Positions 1 to 10,304 of a stretch of DNA of 64,000 nucleotides are shown here, piece after piece. Source of the stretch: Pomphorhynchus laevis (Eukaryota > Acanthocephala > Palaeacanthocephala > Echinorhynchida > Pomphorhynchidae); the NCBI GenBank assembly GCA_012934845.2, contig WNNJ02003697.1, positions 104,105-168,104 of the forward strand, in the 5' to 3' direction. Each line of letters starts with the position of its first letter. Within the stretch, counting starts at the first letter, position 1. Made by a program: the position numbers and the translations under genes. The notes beneath the pieces are model-generated. The model was not told the origin of the DNA and ran no database searches. It saw nothing but the letters and a program-made list of their open reading frames with translations.

Positions 1-84
1 TACTCTTTCCTCTTAAACTAGTAGACCAAAAAACTTAAAAACAAACCTGCTTACTAAAGGTAGAAAAAAAGAAATAGTTTTCTT

Positions 85-90
85 TTTATT
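85..90 (-). terminator. Poly(A) signal AATAAA downstream of the 189-aa ORF
   Basis: On the minus strand AATAAA lies about 25 nt after the TAG stop at 115-117, the normal place for a cleavage/polyadenylation signal. In AT-rich DNA one such hexamer can occur by chance. Confidence 0.4.
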
Positions 91-114
91 TACAACACAA
101 AAACGATATCTCTT

Positions 115-684
115 CTATTTCCTCTTTTTCTTAGAGAGTTGTGGCTTACCGCTTTGTGTTCTTATCGCCATATTATCGTTCCGCGAGGAGTATATATGTT
201 GCGTGTAAGGTTGAAGCTGTTGTAGCCGATTGAGATCCAGGTCAATCCGTCTGGCAAAATCGGCAACCACCCCAGTTACACTAGGTAACTGAGGTGCCAC
301 CGCCTGCCATCCATGGGTAACTGTCATAAAGATAGTTACCACTCGACGGAAGAAGAGCTGATACCATTCCCTTGCCACGTTATATTCAAGCTCTTCCTCC
401 GTCATCGCTTTCAACATCCCAAGATAGGCGGCCAGTTCATGAGTATCTCGTGGCTTTGCTCGCGGGTTATTTAAAGCAGCCTCGACCCGAGTGATGAGCT
501 CTGCAGTGTCTTCCTTGGTAAAATTATTTTCCTGCACTGGTGCCATCGTAACATCAGGGGTCGTTTGTTGGATCTTGCTGGATTGTAGATCGTGTACATT
601 GCGCTCTAAGGGAGCAATGGCGTGCATCATTTGTTCAAGCATGTTATGTTGTTCATTTTTAGTATAACATATCCGAAAAAACAT
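115..684 (-). CDS. Unrecognised 189-aa ORF with poly(A) signal
   Basis: I do not recognise this protein. It is an uninterrupted reading frame, richer in G+C than its surroundings. A second possible start (MLEQMMHAI) lies about 14 residues in and may be the real one, since the first residues come from AT-rich sequence that looks non-coding. The middle is predicted to be mostly helical and acidic/basic mixed (KEDTAELITRVEAAL, TEEELEYNVAREW), followed by a hydrophobic stretch (VVTIFMTVTHGW). The extreme C-terminus is lysine-rich (KKKRK), like a simple nuclear-localisation signal. A reverse-strand AATAAA lies at 85-90, about 25 nt past the stop, which supports a genuine 3' end. Sequence just upstream of the ORF is repeated near 5.2 kb, so it may belong to a mobile element rather than a host gene. 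Introns further upstream cannot be excluded. Confidence 0.5.
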   Translation of the reverse strand: MFFRICYTKNEQHNMLEQMMHAIAPLERNVHDLQSSKIQQTTPDVTMAPVQENNFTKEDTAELITRVEAALNNPRAKPRDTHELAAYLGMLKAMTEEELEYNVAREWYQLFFRRVVTIFMTVTHGWQAVAPQLPSVTGVVADFARRIDLDLNRLQQLQPYTQHIYSSRNDNMAIRTQSGKPQLSKKKRK

Positions 685-740
685 TATATCAGACGAGTGT
701 TATCTATTTGAAATATATACATATCATATCTATAGTATTG
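664..740. repeat. Dispersed repeat, copy 1 (partner near 5188-5265)
   Basis: The block containing GTGTTATCTATTTGAAAT followed by TACATATCAT occurs here and again at about 5188-5265 in the same orientation, with scattered differences. It lies immediately upstream of the 189-aa ORF. This suggests the ORF and its flank come from a repeated element, but the partner copy has no matching ORF next to it. Confidence 0.5.
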
Positions 741-764
741 ATGAGTTATATATTATTATAGTAG

Positions 765-1295
765 TGTTAATTTATTATATATAATGATGGTGCATGAATG
801 TGCTGAGTAAACAACGTTCCAGGATTTCTTACGGAATACGGCATATTTAGAAAATGATGTTGATAGACTGACTTTGATTCAGGTTTTTCAGTCACCATAT
901 TACTTCTAGACGACCACTTTAGCACCGAAATGATAAAGTATTCGGCAACACCCATCAGTAGAATGGAGAACCCACTCGATGGACCCTTAATGGATACTGC
1001 ATGTATAATAGTGATGCATGAACTTCTGCCTAGTGTTTCAGGATGGTCTGCACAGCAATTCGATCTGGCAAAGAGCGTGAGTCTCAGTCATTTAAGCCAA
1101 GTGTCGGAAACGCCTTCTTTCAAAATGCTACACAGGCAACCGAAACGACCAGTGGGTACTTCATTCTACTGAAAGTGTTGCCGAATACTCTATCATTTCG
1201 ATGCTAAAATACTTGTCTAAAAGTGACGTAGTGCCTGAAAGTCGTGAATCGAAGTTCAGTCTACCAAGCAACACTATTTTCTATATATAATTGTA
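765..1295. repeat. R-E repeat, two diverged copies in inverted orientation
   Basis: The segment 765-935 on the minus strand and 955-1295 on the plus strand match the tandem R-E repeat at 31.9-33.0 kb: shared blocks include AATTCGATCTGG, the CGAAACGACCAGTG block and AAAGTCGTGAATCGAAGT. The two copies meet head to head around 935-960. The site that is CTGATGAG in other copies reads CTGATGGG on the minus strand (near 950) and CTGAAAG on the plus strand (near 1170), so the ribozyme-like core is lost here. Confidence 0.6.
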
Positions 1296-1324
1296 CAATC
1301 AGTTAAATTAATAAACAACACAGA

Positions 1325-1490
1325 TAAGGATATATTTTTCAAAATACTAGTATCGGCTGATGCCTTCTTCAGTTACTATCGCTCACCAGCAGTTATGATG
1401 TAACCATCGCTCAGTGAGCGATGGTTACTGAAGAATGTATAAGCCGAAACTAGTTTTTTTTGAAAAATCTATATTTATCTTTGCTGCTTC
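1325..1490. repeat. Inverted repeat with perfect 29-bp inner palindrome
   Basis: Imperfect arms at about 1328-1375 and 1420-1485 (AAAATACTAGTATCGGCT against AGCCGAAACTAG on the far side) flank a perfect palindrome at 1400-1428: 14-bp arms around one central G, containing TAACCATCGCTCA. Such foldbacks recur through the window. Confidence 0.7.
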
Positions 1491-1564
1491 GATAATTTTA
1501 ATTATTGAACAATTATAAATCGAATCTGAATGGAAAAAAGACCACAACATGCGGCTCAAACAAC

Positions 1565-1681
<117 letters not shown>

Positions 1682-1743
1682 GTTGAAAATAGATCTAGGC
1701 TCTAAGAGATTTGGTATATATAATAGAAAGAAAAGAAGTTTTT

Positions 1744-1820
1744 TTTGTCAAACGTTTCATCAAAATATTTGCTTTCAACACGGAGGAAAGCAAATATTTT
1801 TTGCTGAAACATTTGACAAA
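1744..1820. repeat. Inverted repeat hairpin
   Basis: Arms of about 33 bp at 1744-1776 and 1785-1820, built on TTTGTCAAACGTTTCATC and its near-complement, with an 8-nt spacer. The TCAAACGTTTCAT motif resembles the untranslated repeats often seen around Penelope-like elements, but no coding part is next to it. Confidence 0.6.
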
Positions 1821-1949
1821 TTAAATTTTTTCTCGTTTTCTTCGGTATTGTGATTTAAAAAATCTATCATATATTTCAAAGTGTTTATATAAATATTAAT
1901 ATATCATGTTTTAATTGTTTTGTAATCAAGTATTTGTAATATCACCAGT

Positions 1950-1982
1950 TAGCTTAGTTAATATAAGTTATTAACTAAGCTA
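1950..1982. repeat. 13-bp inverted repeat
   Basis: TAGCTTAGTTAAT at 1950-1962 is followed 7 nt later by its exact reverse complement at 1970-1982. Confidence 0.7.
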
Positions 1983-2033
1983 CAGCAATTATATAACCAA
2001 AATAATCAATCGATATGGTGATAAGTGAAATAA

Positions 2034-2097
2034 CATTAAAGTTGTTCAACAACTTTAATGGAGAACTGCTATGAGGAACAGGTCCTCATAGCAGTTC
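2034..2097. repeat. Two adjacent perfect palindromes at the 3' end of PLE-A1
   Basis: 2034-2060 is a perfect 27-bp palindrome (13-bp arms CATTAAAGTTGTT around C). 2063-2097 has 15-bp arms GAACTGCTATGAGGA and its complement around a 5-nt loop. The GGAACTGCTATG block then repeats up to 2135. Other PLE-A copies (near 23,745 and 55,440) end in the same AACTGCTATG block, so this is the terminal region of the element, here expanded into foldbacks. Confidence 0.75.
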
Positions 2098-2251
2098 CTT
2101 TAACATAGCAGTTCCTTTAACGAGGAACTGCTATGCTATAAGGATTTGGCCCCTAACTCCTCTACCCAACATAGCAGCAAGGCCAAATACATGCTAATGA
2201 TGTATTTCCTCTGATAAAACTATCTAGTATATTATTCTAATACAAAGTATA

Positions 2252-3193
2252 TTATTTATTATCCATCCATAAAAATTTTCCGCTAATGATTTTAAATTTA
2301 TTTTTAATATTATTGTGTTGATTTATATATTTTACTATTTTCTGTTTGATGGTATTTTTATAGTAACCTAGTTTAAAATATGCATCTATTAAATTATTTA
2401 AATAATTTTGAAGAAAACCAATATCGTTACAAATTGTTGCAATTCTTAAAATTTCATTATTTAATGTATTATATTTTATATTATATGGTATGCATGAATG
2501 CTCATGCAAAAATGTTTCTTGTAAATTTAAATATGTCATCTTTACGATATAAATTAAAAGTAATTTTAATTGATGTTAATTTAATGTTCATATCTAGATA
2601 TATACTTTCTTTATAGTCAATATTGGTTTTGTTAAGAATAACGCTACCTGGATAAATATACAACGTATTTTTAAGAATTGCAATATAAAAATTGCACCCA
2701 GAAATTTAGATTTATTTTTTAAACAGTTATGAACAAATTCATATTCTATAATACTTAAAAATATGTCAGCTATATTAAGGCTACTATTACCTCCCATTGG
2801 AACACATTTTATTTGTTAAGATATAGATATCCCTACCTTCAAATAATTTTGATTTATTAAAATATTTAAGGACTCTAATAATTCAATCTAATCCATATAT
2901 TTATATTTACTTGATGGTTTAAATTGTGCTAGATATGCGTTATAGTTATTATAACATATATATGTATATCTTTCTCCAAATATAAGATTATTTAATTTTT
3001 CTAATGCATCTTTAATATCTGCTAAATCTAGATTTGTATAAAGCGAACTAAAGTCGTACGTATTTATATTCTGAAAATATATTCCTTTTGTGTGTTCTAA
3101 AAATTCTTTTGTAGAATTAATACTGAAATAGTGTTTTATACCAGTATTAATCTCGATTACCCTACAATATTCTTTGAAGTGTGCTTTAATTAC
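2252..3193 (-). pseudogene. PLE-A1 RT C-terminal half, broken
   Basis: Reading on from the TAA near 3191, the minus strand continues the RT found intact in the 29-kb and 43-kb copies: a YTNLDLADIKDAL-type block, KPSSKYKYMD, NILINQNYLKVG and MGGNSSLNIADIFLS. TAG replaces a Lys codon near 2895, and the FRYIDDICVF catalytic box is missing, replaced by about 80 nt of unrelated sequence near 2660-2710. The end matches the C-terminal block of the other copies. Confidence 0.8.
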
Positions 3194-4921
3194 TTAAAGT
3201 ATTTTATTCATATAAACCGAAAGTCGTTTTAATGTACATTTAAACACACTACATATGAACCTAGGTTTTATTGGATTTTTATGTAATTTTGGATTCCAAT
3301 ATAATATAGGTATAGTTTTATTATCTGATTCAACCTTTATACCCTTTTTATCCATTATAGAACAGTGACTTGTAATAATTGTTTCTAAACTCAACTCACT
3401 ACGTTCATATGTTAGATTTACATTTAAATCACTAGAATTAACCTCTTTCATTAGTATATCATAATAAAGCTTTTTGCATTTGAAGACATGGTTATTACTA
3501 GCTTTATCAATAGTTGTTATTATATAGTTATCCTTTAATTTAGTAAGTTCTTTATACATATCTTTATTAATTTTATCTTTCCTTTTATAATTGTTTGTTA
3601 TTTTCATTTTATTTTTAATTTTATCAAATATATAATATTTCCAAATTTTTATCTTAGATATATTCGAGCTTTCACTATTAATCAGCTTACTAAAGTAATC
3701 ATTTAAGTTATTATATAACAAACTGTAAATTTTATTTTTGTCGTTGTTGTTATTTAATCTATATTTATACCCTTTTGATAGCAGCTTTCTTAATTCACAA
3801 TTTTCAATTAATTCTAGATTATGGGTACATATATGTTCATTTATTTTATCAAAACTAAGACTTTTACAATTGCATTCTGTTTCCATTATGTTTCTAATAT
3901 TATCGTTACATATTGATTTTAATTCTTTATAATTTCAAATTTTTCGTTCTAATGGTGGTAGAAGTTTATACCTTATTTTAGGAATATATTTACTTAAATC
4001 TGGCCCTTTTATTTCTTTACTTTTAGAATTATTTAAAAGTCCGGCTATATTTATGTTATCTATACATTTATTAATGAAGTTTATGGTTAATGTATATTTT
4101 CTATTGTTATTATTTACATTTATTGTACGATTATGGTATTTTGTATTACAATAACTGTCTATTATACAACTTAGCCTATCATAGTCGTTAATTAATTTTT
4201 GATTTATTGAACATATGATATCTTTAGAAAAACTTCTTATATTTACATAAAGATCTTTTAGCTTATTATCACTTAAAAGTTGTTTTAATATTTCTAATTG
4301 TTCATTTATATACATATCTTTTTTAATATTTTTAACTCTATTTTTCCTATTCCTTTTATCACCATGACTTCTTGGTTTGCGTTTAACTGGATTATTATAA
4401 TATAGTTGTTTATTATGTATTATACTACTTCTGCCAATTCCTTGTACCACGTCATTCAATCCTAATGGGTACATGGAATTAAGCGTTTTAATCCAAAAAT
4501 CTTCTCTTTCTAATAGTTTTTGATTTAATATTGAAATGTTTTCTTCGATAATATGTTCTAAAATAAATAATTTACAGTTTTTAATATCATGTCCTATTAA
4601 TCTCATATGTTTATGAAATATAGTTTGACTATTATGCTGTATATTATATATGTGTTGCCTAAACCTAGTTTTTAACATTTGATATGTTTTTCCTATATAT
4701 TGCAATCCACATGTGCATTGTATTAGATACACTACACCTGCGGTATTGCAGTTACAATTATTATTAATATTTAATGAAAAACATTTGTTTGTCGTATTAC
4801 TTACAATACAATTAGTATTATTTATAACATCACAAACTATACAATTTTTTCTGTTACTTTTAAAAAATCTAAAATTAAAATCATTAGTACTTACGTATTT
4901 TTTCAATCTGGTTGAGTACAT
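3194..4921 (-). CDS. PLE-A GIY-YIG endonuclease plus RT N-terminus, with in-frame UGA
   Basis: The frame runs 328 codons from an ATG at 4921 to a UGA at 3935-3937, then continues in the same frame for 247 codons to a TAA near 3191-3193. Domains: a zinc-binding CIVC at residues 27-30; GIY-YIG core with GVVY (62-65) and YIG (75-77); Arg in KTRFRQH (about 84-90); probable catalytic Glu in ERE (138-140) followed by FWIKTL; then YPLGLNDV, typical after this fold. The second half holds the early RT motifs: ITTIDKASNN, ILYWNPKLHKNP, PIKPRFICS. At the UGA other copies read UGU or UGC, so selenocysteine is plausible; see findings. Later TAA and TAG codons replace Lys codons of other copies and look like ordinary decay. 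Confidence 0.75.
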
Positions 4922-5150
4922 GTAACTTTTGTTAAGTCGTAATTTTTAACGTTGCTTTTTCGGTGTCGCCAACTAGTTTAGTTGACTCAAACTAAACTTA
5001 TAATGGGCCATCTAGCAGCATCTATCAGGAGGCTGCTCTGCTTAAGGCGGTTGCAGGCTAGAACAAGATCTATAAAGATCTACCGCCTTCACTCCACGCG
5101 CTACGCGACCTGGCTATTGGTCATTACCTGGTCTCTTAACAATTACGTTT
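4922..5150 (-). promoter_or_regulatory. PLE-A 5' leader shared by two copies
   Basis: On the minus strand, from CCAATAGCCAGGTCGCGTAG through CAACCGCCTTAAGCAG to the coding start, the sequence matches 29,193-29,362 upstream of copy 3. Conservation of the leader at two distant loci marks the element's 5' UTR or promoter. I could not recognise a ribozyme core in it. Confidence 0.6.
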
Positions 5151-5187
5151 CTAATTTAGAATAACGAATATATAACACATTTCTCGT

Positions 5188-5265
5188 ATAATATATCCGT
5201 GGAAACATTATAACAAACAAGTGTTATCTATTTGAAATACATACATATCATTTATATATTTTTAC
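5188..5265. repeat. Dispersed repeat, copy 2 (partner at 664-740)
   Basis: Same block as at 664-740, direct orientation. It sits just beyond the 5' leader of PLE-A copy 1. Confidence 0.5.
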
Positions 5266-5950
5266 TAAAGACGAGGTGATATACTTGTAGTAAGAATTCG
5301 GTTCAAACTTATTTTACCCACATTGACATACACAACCCACTGGAAATACACCGTTAAACAAAACAATCACAGGTTACGATCAACTAGTTAACCTGAACTA
5401 ATGTATGATCGGCATGGGATACCCAAAGGTAAATCTATAACTGCAGCTAGACACGGGGAGCATCTTTAGTGAACTAACCATTTCGTGCAGTTATTGAGTT
5501 TGTGAAGACGGTATTGCTTAGGATTATCCCACTTAAAGATGATGGATACGCTGTGAGTCAAGAATATGATCCACATACAAAAGCAAGGTCAAGTGCATTT
5601 CGTAAGCCGTCATTTAAATCGCTCTATAATATAAATCTGTCTTGAGGGATAGAGAGATAGAGTCGACGGACACTTATTTATCGAATTCATTTCGTATTCT
5701 GTTTCAAGACACTCAAACAAAGTATCATCACACATCGTTGTTCTTTGAATGTGGTCCACGTATGCTGAAGGGATTTGGTGATACAGGTGTAAAGTACTTG
5801 TAAATCAATATCGTCTATCTCATATAAGCGGGTGTATTTTTATGACTATGGATACGTTTGATGAAAGATTTATGCTGACAAAATCGATATTTCCAATCTC
5901 CAAGCCAAAGAACGCCGTATTTGAAAGATTTATGCCCAATTTAGACAAAA
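5266..5950. other. No recognisable feature
   Basis: About 700 bp between the dispersed repeat and the RT relic. No long ORF, no repeat matching the rest of the window, no RNA motif that I can see. Confidence 0.5.
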
Positions 5951-5953
5951 GCT

Positions 5954-6580
5954 TTAACGAATTTTGCTGATTATCATACATGCATAATGCGTGGCATTTG
6001 TGCGTGCTAATGTAGAAACTATATTTTGATCATATCTCTCGAGTAAAGAAAATGCGTCTCGAACAGCGGTGACCGTACCGACATTTTTATATGCTGACCG
6101 TACCATCAGCATATAAAAATTACTGAATTGGTAAGGAATCATCGCGAACGCGGTTTATAATTGGGAGAGTAACGGCGGCGTAGGTGGCCATAGCTACCAA
6201 ATCTCCTTGAGTAAAACCCTCTTGACAATTTATCGTCTCATCACAAATAATTAGTTCCGGATCATCACGGTATATATTGTTCAAGGTAACATCAAGTGCA
6301 GCGCATATTCGCGTCATATTTTTGAGCCCTAGTTGACGATTGATAAGATTAAAAGCATTGTCAGCATCTATTGTCAGTAAAATATGATCAGGATTTGAGT
6401 GAAGGATATACTTTACAGAATGTATCACGCATTCCGTTCAGGCACTTTGACCAGCTTGTGGGTTATCACATATTAGTTGCGACTGGGGTTGTGAAATCTG
6501 TGGGATCGATTTAGACATTATACGCCAGCTTACATCACCGATTCCAATTGGGCGAAAGCCTCTTTGCTTACTCATGGCAA
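5954..6580 (-). pseudogene. Non-LTR RT core, frameshifted
   Basis: Minus-strand pieces read RPIGIGDVSWRI (near 6560), then an in-frame stop, then LLTIDADNAFNLINRQ and EGFTQGDLVAMATYA (6428-6120), followed by a shifted continuation to 5954. These match the RT class with motifs GVRPIG.GE.LRRI, DADNAFN.(L/I)NR and EGTTQGDP.AMAMYA known from many cnidarian, sponge and arthropod repeats. The YADD box is not recognisable and the frame is broken at least twice. Confidence 0.7.
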
Positions 6581-6782
6581 TTATACAGCTGCATGATAAA
6601 GCTTTCATTAAATTTTAGTTATTGTTTCCGTTGCAAAGTGTTTGGCATTTTGGGTTAGCGCAGATGAGAGATTTATCGAGTTGGCACCAAACCCATTAAG
6701 CATGGTTGACCAAGAAAGAGCTTATATTCTGGATGAACTTGAGCTGCCTTTTATCATTTGGCTTGTGATTGCAATCATATCT

Positions 6783-7701
6783 TCATCTGTCTTCGAAGAT
6801 GGACAGGTGAAACACTGGATCGTGATAACAGTTTTCGCTCAACAAAATGTCCTCATTAATAGGTTTGACACTCGGGTGTTTGGCAATTAATATATCGTGT
6901 ACTGGTGTTGTGCTGATCGAGTTGGTAGCAAGAAGTGAAATTCCTAAGCCCTGTCCATTATCTAATGATTTCATGGCTGTAAATAACCAACCAGATTGAA
7001 CTTGGTTAATAAAAACCTTTTTCCAGTTGTACATCTCAATGTTTCTCTATTTTAAATAACGATGCACCTTGAAGATAAGAGTTTCATCAAATAGGTCTGA
7101 TAATTTGTGATCGAGCCATAATTTCATTCTTCTGGCTAACGTTGATTTGATTGATTTATAGTTATTAGTAAAGGTCGTTGTAGAACAATGTGCCCGAGTA
7201 TAATTGCGTCCAGGAGAATATCAGATGAAGTACATAAGTCGTTGTAAATCCGTACTAATTCGTTTACAAAATCGTGAGTGTTGGCATTTTGTCAGGCGAA
7301 ATATATACGGTATCCATATTTACTATTTCAAAGATGTACCCGATTGTAACCTTGCGATCATACTGAGTTGAATTCAACGAAATCAACTGTAAATTCCTTG
7401 CATCCACAACCTGATTGATTCGAAAAGCGGCATTTGTATGGCAGGGAGATTTTCTATGATCAGATGAGGGACCATGTAAGACGATTGCTTGAGTTAAATT
7501 TATTTTCGGGTCATTATGAACTGATTTGTTGATGCAGTTCGGTGCATGACAGTTGATGCATGTTGCTTTAGATTTTGCACAGCGGAATCCTTTCCAAACC
7601 ACAGTCGGCTCATTACATGTGAAGCATCTTGTATTTGTTAAAGGGTGTCCTCGCGGCATTGTAGATCGTTTATAATTATAAAATATTTTTGAGGTGCACA
7701 C
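6783..7701 (-). pseudogene. Upstream part of the same non-LTR element, broken
   Basis: Two minus-strand open segments precede the RT relic in sense order. The first (7701-7264) carries paired cysteines in RCFTCNEPTVVW and CINCHAPNC, a likely zinc-binding module. The second (7034-6783) ends shortly before the RT motifs and fits the region N-terminal to an RT. Same strand and spacing suggest one degraded element from about 7710 down to 5950. Confidence 0.5.
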
Positions 7702-7904
7702 CTCGGGAGGAACCTGAGCGTACGGCTTCGTTTAAGCGTGTGATTAAAGTTTGCATGATATATTGTAATCAGCTTAATAATCAGAACTTTTAATAATCAG
7801 AATTTTTATTGTCGTTGTTTGTAGCTGGTTGTCGTTCCACAGCTGGTTCTCGTTCAAAAGTTTCCGCTCGTAGCTGGGTGTTGATCGTAATCGTACCTTT
7901 TCGT

Positions 7905-8142
7905 ATTTTGTAGCACTTGGGCTATCTCGGGATTAGTTTTCTTTTCTAGAGGACGTCCCCAAGAGCAAAGGCTAAGGTTTCTTAAGCTCTTTGTCTCTCG
8001 TTTACATAGTATAGTTCGCCTCGATTGAATTCTTCAGGAGGGTGAAAGACCCCGGGTGGTTCAGTCGGAAGGCGGCGTGTTGGATCGGTTGGATGGCTCA
8101 GATCCCCCTGGACCTGAGGCCGTGAGTCATGTAGGAAGACTA
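7905..8142 (+). mobile_element. LINE-B 3' fragment
   Basis: Matches the last 230 bp of the LINE-B RT at 17,240-17,465: CTTGGGCTATCTCGGGATTAG, the GAGGACGTCCCC block, the GGTTCAGTC block and the terminal GACCTGAGGCCGTGA. Internal indels break the frame. It is a 5'-truncated LINE remnant. Confidence 0.8.
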
Positions 8143-8279
8143 ACAATGTCATTATCGATTTGTTTTCGTCTAGCTTTTTTGCTTTTCTGTTTTCTCTGTT
8201 TCTGTCGGTTAACCTTTTGTTTAGTTAAGAAAACCCTTATTATTGTATTTTGCTTGTTGTAAATTGCCTATATTATAAA

Positions 8280-9175
8280 TAGAGGTAAACATCAGTAGAA
8301 CATTTGATATGTTTATTATGTATTAAAGCTGCTAAATTTTCTGTTTAAGTATTTACATCTAAGGAAATTTTTAACCTGTGAGTATTTATATCTAAGACAA
8401 TTTTCCAATAAAATAACAATAAATGTAATAATATTTGAGATAATGTTTATATAATAAAATTATTTAACATCGATTGGTATTCAGTAATGCGGTAATGAAT
8501 TGGAAGCGACTATTGAAAATCTCTACAAAAAGATACATTAAAAAATATTGTGCGCGTGAATTGAAAATACAAACTGCTGGACTTTATTACTTGTTGAGAA
8601 ACCATTATCGTACGAATTAGAAATCATTATTGTTTGAATTAAATGCTTAGTTATTATAAATTGCAGACAATAGCTTGTTGAAGCAAACAAGTACGACGGG
8701 GCTAGGAAGACATTTTAATTACCGACATTCTTAATCCAAGTCAAAATTTGGTTATTTCCCTTGTATAAGCAACAAATGTTTTTTCTTATAATCAGAACAA
8801 AATTTCGTGGTATCAATAAGATTGATGCGTTGTGTAATACATATTTTGTGAATATTTGATATTAGTATGTATTTCGACTTATTCTACTATTTTGATTAAT
8901 TATCTTCATTTATCTCAATAAATGTGGTCTTTAGAATTTCATTGAGCGACTGATTATTTCTAAACTTGCAAATTACCTATTTGGATTAAAGTTATACAGC
9001 ACATCTTACTCCTTGTCATTACATGGACAAATTCGAATAGAATGAAGCATTGATATTAAATTTTACAATGATAAAACTATCCATTTACAACAAATCAATT
9101 CTTTTATCGCTTTAGATGCATACCAAAATACTTAAATAGCGAAATCAGCGATTTCACTATAAAACCAGCTGTTGT
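8280..9175. other. AT-rich, nothing recognised
   Basis: About 900 bp with no ORF above background and no match to other repeats in the window. Confidence 0.5.
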
Positions 9176-9346
9176 GCTATTCGGAACAATAAATGTTAAT
9201 AATAACAATAAAAAATATACACTGACCATAAAATTGATTAATAAATGTATAGATAACATAAATATAGGTAAACTTTTAAATAATTCTAAAAGTAAAGAAA
9301 TAATAGGTCAGATTTATGTAAATATATTCCTAAAATAAGGTAAAAG

Positions 9347-9595
9347 TTGTTACCGTCATTAGGACGAAAAATTTGTAATTATAATAAAGAATTGAAATTA
9401 ATACGTAACGATAATATTATAAACATTATAGAAACAGAATACAATTGCAAAAGTCTTATTTTTGATAACATAAATGAACATATATGTACCCATAATCTAG
9501 AATTAATTGAAAATAGTGAATTAATGAAAATGCTATTAAAAGGGTATAAATATAGATTAGATAATAATAACAATAAAAATAAAATTTACAATTAG
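9347..9595 (+). pseudogene. PLE-A2 linker/RT N-terminal fragment (Cys form)
   Basis: An 82-codon open stretch running from LPSLGRKI through Cys (UGU, 9374-9376) to NCKSL, EHICTHNLELIE and KGYKYR, then a stop. Its main value is as an alignment witness: Cys stands at the UGA site of copies 1 and 5. Confidence 0.75.
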
Positions 9596-9689
9596 ATATC
9601 TAAAGACTAAAAGTTTTACTTTAGTAAGCTGAGTAATAGTGAAAGCTTGAATACATCTAAGATTAAAATTAGGAAAGATTATATGTTTT

Positions 9690-10304
9690 TTTAATCATAA
9701 TGCTTACAAAAAAAAACAAAAATTACAAATAATAAATTGTGTCTAAGTCTTGTCTATCGCTCGTCCCCTCAACTTCCCCGTAACGCAACTAGCGTTACCG
9801 CGTTAGATGTCAACGCTCAGCCTCTGCAGCAGAAAATCCGTGGACCGCCGCTCTCTGGTCACTGCTGCTATCCGTCGACCTATTTCGTGCATTAGCCTTC
9901 CGCCTCTATGTTCAACACACCAAGCGTTTCCACGGCGACCGGCACAAAATTGAAGATCAGTGTCAGGCAGGCGTATTTGCTGCGTTTCTTGTCCTCTGCT
10001 CCACTGGCTACTGCTACCGGTGCGGTCACAGCTGTATTTAAATGACTCAGTGCCAATGTATCTGGGCAGGTAAAGTCCCGAGCCAAACACCTGTCACTTG
10101 ACCATGAATTCAGTGACAATCCATCCGGCCGCCTGTCATCATGTTGCGCCAGTGACTTCGGCTCCAGACGCGATGGGATTTCTGCTGACATCAGTGCACG
10201 CTTGATTGAATCGTTGACCGCGCTGTAGCGTGACAGTCTGCTGACGGACTTGTGTCAGCTGAGCCCATGTCGTCCGCTGGCGTCTACATCCGCTCCGCAG
10301 ACAC
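9690..10304 (-). mobile_element. 3' end of a LINE with restriction-like endonuclease, inserted in PLE-A2
   Basis: Minus-strand reading frames contain IPSRLEPKSL, RPDGLSLNSW, RDFTCPDTLALSHL and FVPVAVETLG, then, after a shift, RLMHEIGRRIAAVT and FLLQRLSVDI. This is the C-terminal module of a known class of invertebrate non-LTR elements: an RPDG...DFTC.D..A.SHL core that fits a PD-(D/E)XK-like nuclease, followed by a conserved tail. It ends in GATTAAAAAA. A short duplication TATGTTT flanks it (about 9682-9688 and 10,306-10,312), consistent with target-primed insertion of a 5'-truncated copy. Confidence 0.75.

Larger units (their letters stand above)
2100..5150 (-). mobile_element. PLE-A copy 1, nearly full-length Penelope-like element
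   Basis: Minus-strand order is 5' leader (about 5150-4922), GIY-YIG endonuclease domain (4921-4440), linker (4440-3938), RT (3934-2250) and 3' UTR with a TTTGGCC/GGCCAAA hairpin (2145-2187). The endonuclease precedes the RT, the reverse of classical Penelope elements and the order of the Naiad/Chlamys-type clade. The leader is shared with the 29.2-kb copy. The RT half is damaged by TAA and TAG codons and by loss of the catalytic YIDD segment around 2690, so this copy is not autonomous. Confidence 0.85.

Noticed and set aside
2100-2260. Possible SECIS element in the 3' UTR of PLE-A1
   Set aside because: The hairpins there (TTTGGCC arms; GAACTGCTATGAGGA arms) are perfect or simple stems and lack the AUGA/GA quartet with an apical AA. 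A proper covariance search is needed before claiming one.
3191-3193. TAA (and TAG near 2895) in PLE-A1 as further recoded codons
   Set aside because: Other copies have Lys (AAA) there. These are ordinary nonsense mutations, unlike the UGA/Cys site.
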